The position numbers were made by a program, and so were the translations under genes. This document shows, one piece after another, positions 58,813 to 64,000 of a stretch of DNA of 64,000 bases. The notes under the pieces are model-generated. The model did not search any database, was not told the DNA's origin, and saw nothing but the letters and a program-made list of their open reading frames with translations. Numbering within the stretch: position 1 is the first letter of the stretch; every line of letters begins with the position of its first letter. The stretch is from the NCBI GenBank assembly GCA_029717555.1, contig JAMDHS010000002.1, positions 248,001 through 312,000 of the forward strand, read 5' to 3'. The DNA is from Peribolospora baueri. Lineage: Eukaryota; Basidiomycota; Peribolosporomycetes; Peribolosporales; Peribolosporaceae.

Positions 58813-61624
58813 TCACGCCGACGCTTGCGCCCTCACGCCGTGGTGGCTCTGGCTCGTCTTCGCCTTGCGTTCCCTCACCCACTTGACGAGCCCGCCCTCC
58901 ATCTTGGCCACGAGCGCCATCATCTCCTCTTTCTTGTAACACACCGCCTCCGCTGCCACTTCGACCGCGCGCTCCAACCCGCCATCCAACTCACCCCCGG
59001 GGTCGTCGGAAGCATAGATCGAGTAAGATCGCCCCGGCTCGAGGACGGGTCCCGGCTGAACGTCGGACGCTCTAGGTTGAGCGGGAGCGGGTGAGTAAAG
59101 ACGTTCGACGGCCGACGCGAGCGGTTTCCAGCACGGAGATGACGCCGTCGAGTGTTCTGGCATGGGGACGGGAGAATCGTTGGGCTCCTCGATCCCCAAG
59201 GTGCGGAGCATCGCCTCGACGCCTGCAGGTAAAGGAAAGAGAGGAAGTGTGAGCGACGAAGGTCGTACTATGCACACAGACAAAGAGATCGAGCATGTGT
59301 CCGCACCCTGTGAATGCCTATGTTGATAGGAGAGCGGATGGTTGGGGAGAAGGAGGGTACGCTCGCAGAACGAGAGGTACTCGTCAATGGCGCCGTCGTC
59401 CATGTCGAGGACGTCGCTTTGGAGCGGAGCGGAAAAAGGAGACGAGTTAGAGAGATTCGGTGACTCTAGGAGACGGGGAGACGTGAGCGCTTACATGTTC
59501 ATCTCATGGAGACGTTTGGGATCACTCTCGGACTCCTTCTGGAGACTGTGCAGGGCAGAGACCCACTGAGAATACCTTGGCAAGTTTGCAGCACCTTCCG
59601 ACTCTGACGTGGGGTACCTGCGTCCAATCCGACAGACACGTCAGCTAGTGTGACCTTCCGCTGTCCAGGCCAGCCGTGACGAGTCGTCGTCTCACCGTTC
59701 ATCGCCATCCATGCCGTAGCAGAGCTTGACGACGCAAAGCACGGCGGCCATCATGACCGCCTCAGGCGGGGTGCGAGAAAACCTGGCAACGAAGCGCGGT
59801 CGAGCCCTCCGCCTGAGCATGCTTTCCATCTCCTCCTCGTCCTCGCCAACCAAAAGGTCGTGGCCGCGCCGTTCGGCGTTCGGGCTCTGCGCCACCGGAA
59901 GAAGGTCCAGAGGCATATCGAGCAGGCAGAGAAGGGACTTTGCAGAGACGTAGACGATGGCTGTTCACGGACGTGACGGACATGGATATAAGCATGAGCC
60001 GTCAGAGATCGGCGATGAGAAGAGGAGAGCAGGCGAGCACCCACGAGGGAGAAGCATCGACTGCACACATCGCCAGAGGACGGGCGCTGCGTTCAACTCT
60101 GGGAAAGTGATGGAGAAGCGCTCTCCAAACTTGCGCGCCAACTGAAAGGCGATACTGTGGAAGAAGGCCACGCTGGGGACATGCTGGAGTGGAAAGCCGA
60201 CGGTCGGGTCTACCGTCAACCTGATGAAAGACGAAGGGAAGACGGGGTGACGGAAGCTCACCGCGAGGTCGAGGGCGTTCAGCTCGTTAGGACCGAGCCT
60301 CTTGACGAGAGGAGCGGGAAGAAGGTGTATGGCGTGCAGGTAGGGCAACTTTTGCTGGGAGATGAGACTGAGAAGAAGAAAGAGGAGATGATGAAGGGAG
60401 GAAAGACTTGTTTCGTGAGGACGACTGTCGTCTTCGCAAGCCCGATTTGTTGAGAGGTCCGACCCACCTGAGCAGGTCCGACCACGTCACGGGCACCCTG
60501 AGCGTGACGAGGGCGAGATAGAGCAGACACACGAGCTGAGCGACCTTGGAATGGGCCTTCTCTTCGCCCCTCCCCTCCCTCTCCCTCGCTCTGCTCTCCT
60601 TCCGCTCGGCCCGGAGGGCGGGGGCCGAACGCGAGCGCGAGCGCGAACGGTGGCCCCCGCCGTCGTCATCGTCACTGTCTGAAGAATAAGAAGACTCGCT
60701 GCCAGAGGGGTGGGCGAGCTTTGCAAGCGTCGACTCCACATCCTCGTCTTCTTCGTCGGTCGTGAACGGCTGCAAGTCGTCGGTGTGCGAGTGCGACGCA
60801 AGATCGTCGTCGTCACCTTCACCGTCACCTTCGCTCTCTGCTCCGCCCATCCGGCCGGAGGCGCCCTGGAGGCGTGATGACGGGTCCTGCAAAGGCGTGG
60901 GAGAGAGACGGAGGAGAGAAAGGCGAAGGGCCCAAAGGTCGCGGGTGATGGCCTTTACATTTGGAGGTGGGAGGTGGCGTCGAGCGAGCGGTCAAGGACG
61001 CGGGCGGAAGAAAGAAAAAAAAGCTCTTTCAGCTGCCCATCGTACATCCATCTGTCTCGTTTCCCACCTCACCTCTAGCTCTGGAGGGAGACCGGGCCAC
61101 TCTGCCTTGAGCGCCTGGAGCTGGTAACGGAGAAGGAGCTGGAGACACTGGTAGAGGAGGAACTGTGCACGTGCGCCATAGTAGACTGCGCGGAGAGGCG
61201 GGACGAGGTTGCGCACATGAGCTCGACGGACGTGCAGGCTGCAAGAAGACGACAGACGATGGCAAGAAAAGGCAAGAAAGGCAAGACAAGAAAAGCTCAA
61301 GGGAAGCGAAAGCAAGCGCTCACCATCGCCTTCCCTCCTCCTCCTGCCCTTCTTCCTCCCACCTCGTCCGCCGCCGCCGCCGCCGCCGTCGCCAGCACCA
61401 CCGGCCGGACCCTTTCTCAAATACCTCTTTCGTGTGTTGACAACATGTCCGCCCTCTTCGTGATCGAGCGTCTCCTCCTCGAGGTAGCCGGAGAGGACGT
61501 GTCCTTCCTCGCAGACGAGAAGGCCCGACGACGGGTCTTTCCGCCAGCGGCGGGAGGAGCAGACTTGGCACCGGGGGCGGGAGCGACGTGGGTGGCGCTG
61601 CTCTGGGCGGGAGGACGTGGACAT
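58813..61624 (-). CDS. RRN7: RNA polymerase I core-factor subunit Rrn7/TAF1B (TFIIB-like)
   Basis: TFIIB-related initiation factor for rDNA transcription. About nine exons, roughly 750 residues. The N-terminus carries the zinc ribbon: CQVCSSRRW, KDPSSGLLVCEEGHVLSGYLEEE (C-x2-C ... C-x2-H pattern of this family), then KRYLRKG. A glycine run follows (about 61365-61392). The first cyclin-like fold is built from FLLYQCLQLLLRYQLQAL and AQLVCLLYLALVTLRVPVTWSDLL, separated by a very acidic and Ser-rich insert (about 60640-60850). Then LPYLHAIHLLPAPLVKRL, GFPLQHVPSVAFFHSIAFQLARKFG and TPPEAVMMAAVLCVVKLCYGMDG. The last block reads LPRYSQWVSALHSL and IDEYLSFCERTLL. These match Rrn7/TAF1B order. The C-terminal tail is basic and ends QASA. 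Exon edges are approximate. Confidence 0.88.
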
Positions 61625-62155
61625 GCCGGGATCATATCATTGCGGAGAGCGAGAAGCGAAGGACAAAGAGGAGAGATAGATAGACCGACATCGACGTCCC
61701 TGACGAATGAATACCAGAAATACTGCGGCGACGAGCGAGCAAGGCTGCTCCGCGCGATCACGACTAGCGTCTCTCGTACGGGGAAGATAACGAACGATCC
61801 ATCCTTCCATCGAGGACGACGAACACACGACGGACGAAACAGCGCGAGGGGACGGTCGCGAGAATTCCTAGTGAGCGTGCGAGCGAGCAGTACAGAGGTA
61901 CAAAGAATCTCCAAGAGATGGATTCTGAGAGATTGATTCTGAAAAGATGGATGGATTCTGAACGACTACGCGACGACGATGCGAAAAGCGTCTTCCATTC
62001 GTAAAACCCGACCGACCCACGTCGGCAACCCCGCCCTCACAGAGATGAGATAGAAAGACAGACAAAAAGGGCAAACCAGGCAGACAGGCAGACAGGTAGA
62101 CAAACAGAGAGACAGACAGATAGAGCAGTGCGGAAAGAGCGAGCGAGAAGCAGGT
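61625..62155. other. Spacer upstream of RRN7 with CAGA simple sequence
   Basis: 531 bp holding the RRN7 promoter and the 3' end of the next gene. GACAGACA/GGCAGACA simple sequence runs at about 62055-62120 and GATGGATTCTGA is repeated near 61916-61955. No gene is seen. Confidence 0.5.
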
Positions 62156-63690
62156 TCAGTAGAACCCATGCCTAGCGTACCCTCTCCCTCCGCCGCCCTG
62201 CCCTCCACCAATCAGAGGCATCCTCGGACCGGCACCGGCGGGCGACATCAATGGGCCATTAGGTCCCCACCCTTCGAGAGGAGGAGCGGGAGAAGCAGCC
62301 GACGCCGCGGGCTGGCCGCCTCCCCTGGCCAGTTCGTACGTCGTGCCCTCGGCGGTGCCAAAGGCGTTTTGCCGTGCTGGACGGGGTGCGTAAACGGGCG
62401 AGCTGCCGCCGCCGCCGCCGCCGCCACCATAGCCGCCCATGTCGGCTCCGTATCCACCACCACCGCCGCCGTTGGCAGCGTACGAATACGGCGGCTGATG
62501 GTGCATCGGCGGATGTCCGGTCTGCACACTGCTCGAGCCGCCGTAGGCCATGTCTCGTGGAGACGAGGCGTCGAGAGGGGAAAGCGAAGGGTCGGCGGCG
62601 CGGACGGTGCCGCGGCGGGAGGTGCCGACGGGCGCGTTGGGTGTGCCGTACAGGCTTCGGCGCTTGGACATGGTCGAGGCGGAGTTGGGGTGGTTGTGGT
62701 TGTGGGGCGGGTGGGGGACGAGCGTGGTGGTGCTGTTGGCGGCCAAGGTGGCCGTGCTCGCCCCGTTGAGGGACGTCGTGCTTTCGCCGGTGCTCGACGG
62801 ACCAGGGCGCATGTCTCCGCCGTCGTGGCCGCCAGGAGAGTGATGAGGCCGGTGGGGATATACGTTTGCGTATCCGTTAGGGGGGTATTGAGAAGAGCTG
62901 GCGCCGGCGCGCCTGTCGGGCGGCGAGGATGAAGAGTAGTCATGAGGGCCCAAGAGCTGCCTCTTGCTGCCCATGGCGGGGGAGGCGGGAGGAGTAGCTT
63001 GCTGAAATGGCACCCAAGCGGCTGTGGCGGAGCCGTCGACGCCCCGAGGGGGCGGCGGCCTGAGCTTATTGTCGAGACGGTCCATGGGGAGCGCTTCGGT
63101 GCTCGGAAAGGGGCTTCCCGTGCCGCCGACGCGTTGGGCGGGGTATGATGGCTGATGCCTGCGCGAGGGCGCGGCGCCTGGCTTGGGCAAGGAGCGGTTG
63201 GAGAAGAGGATGCTGCAGAGGATAAGAACGATGAGGATGGCTATGATAACGATGAGGACCATGTCGAAGGTGAAGAAGTACGAGGTGGAGAAGGAAGTGG
63301 CGCTGAAGGCGAAAGAAGGTTGGGAGGGGGGCAAAGGGGCGGGCAGACGTCAGCGGCAATGTGAGAGCGCGAGACAGCCCCATCTGGCCTGGCCACTCAC
63401 ATGCTGCCGGGGCCGATGGACGGCCTGGCGGACGCACTTGCGCTATGCTTCTTGGTGTGGGACGAGGTGGTTTGGGAGGATGCGCGAGCGACCAGAGTCC
63501 GTGTGGCCTCGTGGGAGGCGTCGGTGAGCATCCTGACGACGGCGGCGCGCGTTGTGGAGGAAGGCGCCGTGGCGGTGGCCGACGTGGAAGGAGAGAAGGC
63601 GGCGAGGGAAGCAGGCATGGGCGGGGCGTGCTGGCCATAAGGGAAACTTGGTGGGCGACGGACGGTGTGAAAGGCGGCTGGGGCATTCAT
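62156..63690 (-). CDS. Single-pass membrane protein, unknown function
   Basis: Two exons, 63401-63690 and 62156-63302, join in phase to 478 residues. I do not recognise a family. The start MNAPAAFHTVRRPPSFPYGQ leads into a Ser/Thr/Ala-rich stretch of about 95 residues without a classic signal peptide. One strong membrane helix (MVLIVIIAILIVLILCSILF) lies at about residues 112-131, encoded by about 63205-63265, followed by the short basic SNRSLPK. The rest is a long disordered tail rich in Pro, Ser, Gly and His: YPPNGYANVYPHRPHH, a glycine-rich block (about 62400-62480), and TMSKRRSLYGTPNAP, and it ends YARHGFY. A Ser/Thr-rich part, a single helix and a basic juxtamembrane step suggest a type III or wall-sensor-like plan, but that is inference only. 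Confidence 0.75.
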
Positions 63691-64000
63691 GATTACGGAG
63701 ACGTGGCGGTCAAGGAGCGTGGGTGAAGGGAATGTCGGTCGCGCAGCGACAGCGAAAGCAGGCAAGGGTCCCGGTGGAGTGGACGAGGCAAAAGGAGTGG
63801 GAGCGAAGAAGGAGCGGAAAGCAGGCGGAGGCGAGGGACGGGCCAAGCTGGCTAGGATATCTTTTGGAAGGGGGAGGGGTGACGGTGACGGTGGTGCGAG
63901 GAGCGGGGTGCTGATCAGCACACGCGCACGGCCTGGCTGGCTGTCGGCGTTGGCGTTGGCGACGGTGTCAGCGTCGGTGTATGGGAGCTTAGTGAGGGAG
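63691..64000. promoter_or_regulatory. Upstream region of the membrane protein at the window edge
   Basis: 310 bp to the end of the window. Its open minus-strand frame has no ATG-led family match. It should contain the promoter and 5' leader of the 62156-63690 gene. Confidence 0.35.

Overview
The window is nuclear DNA from a fungus, most probably a GC-rich basidiomycete (a Pucciniomycotina-type yeast such as the Microbotryomycetes fits best, but this is inference). The signs are dense genes with many short GTGAGT...CAG introns (about 60-150 nt, two to ten per gene), very high third-position GC, C/T-rich promoters, long low-complexity N-termini, and families such as Mot1, Rrn7, a Cox24/mS38-type mitoribosomal protein, a LAMMER kinase and a fungal Zn2Cys6 regulator. 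I see no plasmid, phage, CRISPR array, rRNA, convincing tRNA, retroelement or other intact mobile element.

Layout. 1-949 (+): 3' end of a class I-type glutamine synthetase. 2353-6491 (-): CPSF100/Cft2, sharing a divergent promoter with ARF1 at 6898-8051 (+). 9790-12585 (-): SPF45/RBM17 splicing factor, back to back with a large Zn2Cys6 transcription factor at 12875-18207 (+). 19764-21069 (-): Cox24/mS38-domain mitochondrial protein, divergent from a LAMMER/CLK kinase at 21728-24286 (+). 26395-29135 (+): a DHHC-type palmitoyltransferase with an altered active-site signature. 29746-31775 (+): polynucleotide 5'-kinase/3'-phosphatase. 32074-36600 (-): Bre4/aromatic-acid-exporter-like membrane protein. 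36895-39332 (+): a broken M64-type metallopeptidase gene. 41146-42919 (-): secreted polysaccharide (chitin) deacetylase. 44474-45435 (-): a probably broken APH-fold phosphotransferase. 46706-54442 (+): Mot1/BTAF1 ATPase. 54880-58440 (-): TBC1D5-like Rab GAP. 58813-61624 (-): Rrn7/TAF1B. 62156-63690 (-): single-pass membrane protein of unknown function.

Most genes are conserved housekeeping functions: mRNA 3' processing and splicing (CPSF100, SPF45, the LAMMER kinase that phosphorylates SR proteins), transcription (Mot1 for TBP, Rrn7 for Pol I), vesicle traffic (ARF1, TBC1D5-like) and DNA repair (PNKP). The stretch 36.6-46.7 kb is different: sparse, with one intact secreted enzyme between two decayed genes, and looks like the accessory part.

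Exon structures were assembled by eye from splice signals, reading phase and family alignment from memory. Where I give exon coordinates the phases add up. I did not find a new defence or mobile system. The most interesting observations are tiny internal exons (8, 18 and 19 nt), one of which encodes part of a catalytic motif, a DHHC enzyme reading EYHC with a missing zinc cysteine, and the multi-lesion M64 pseudogene.
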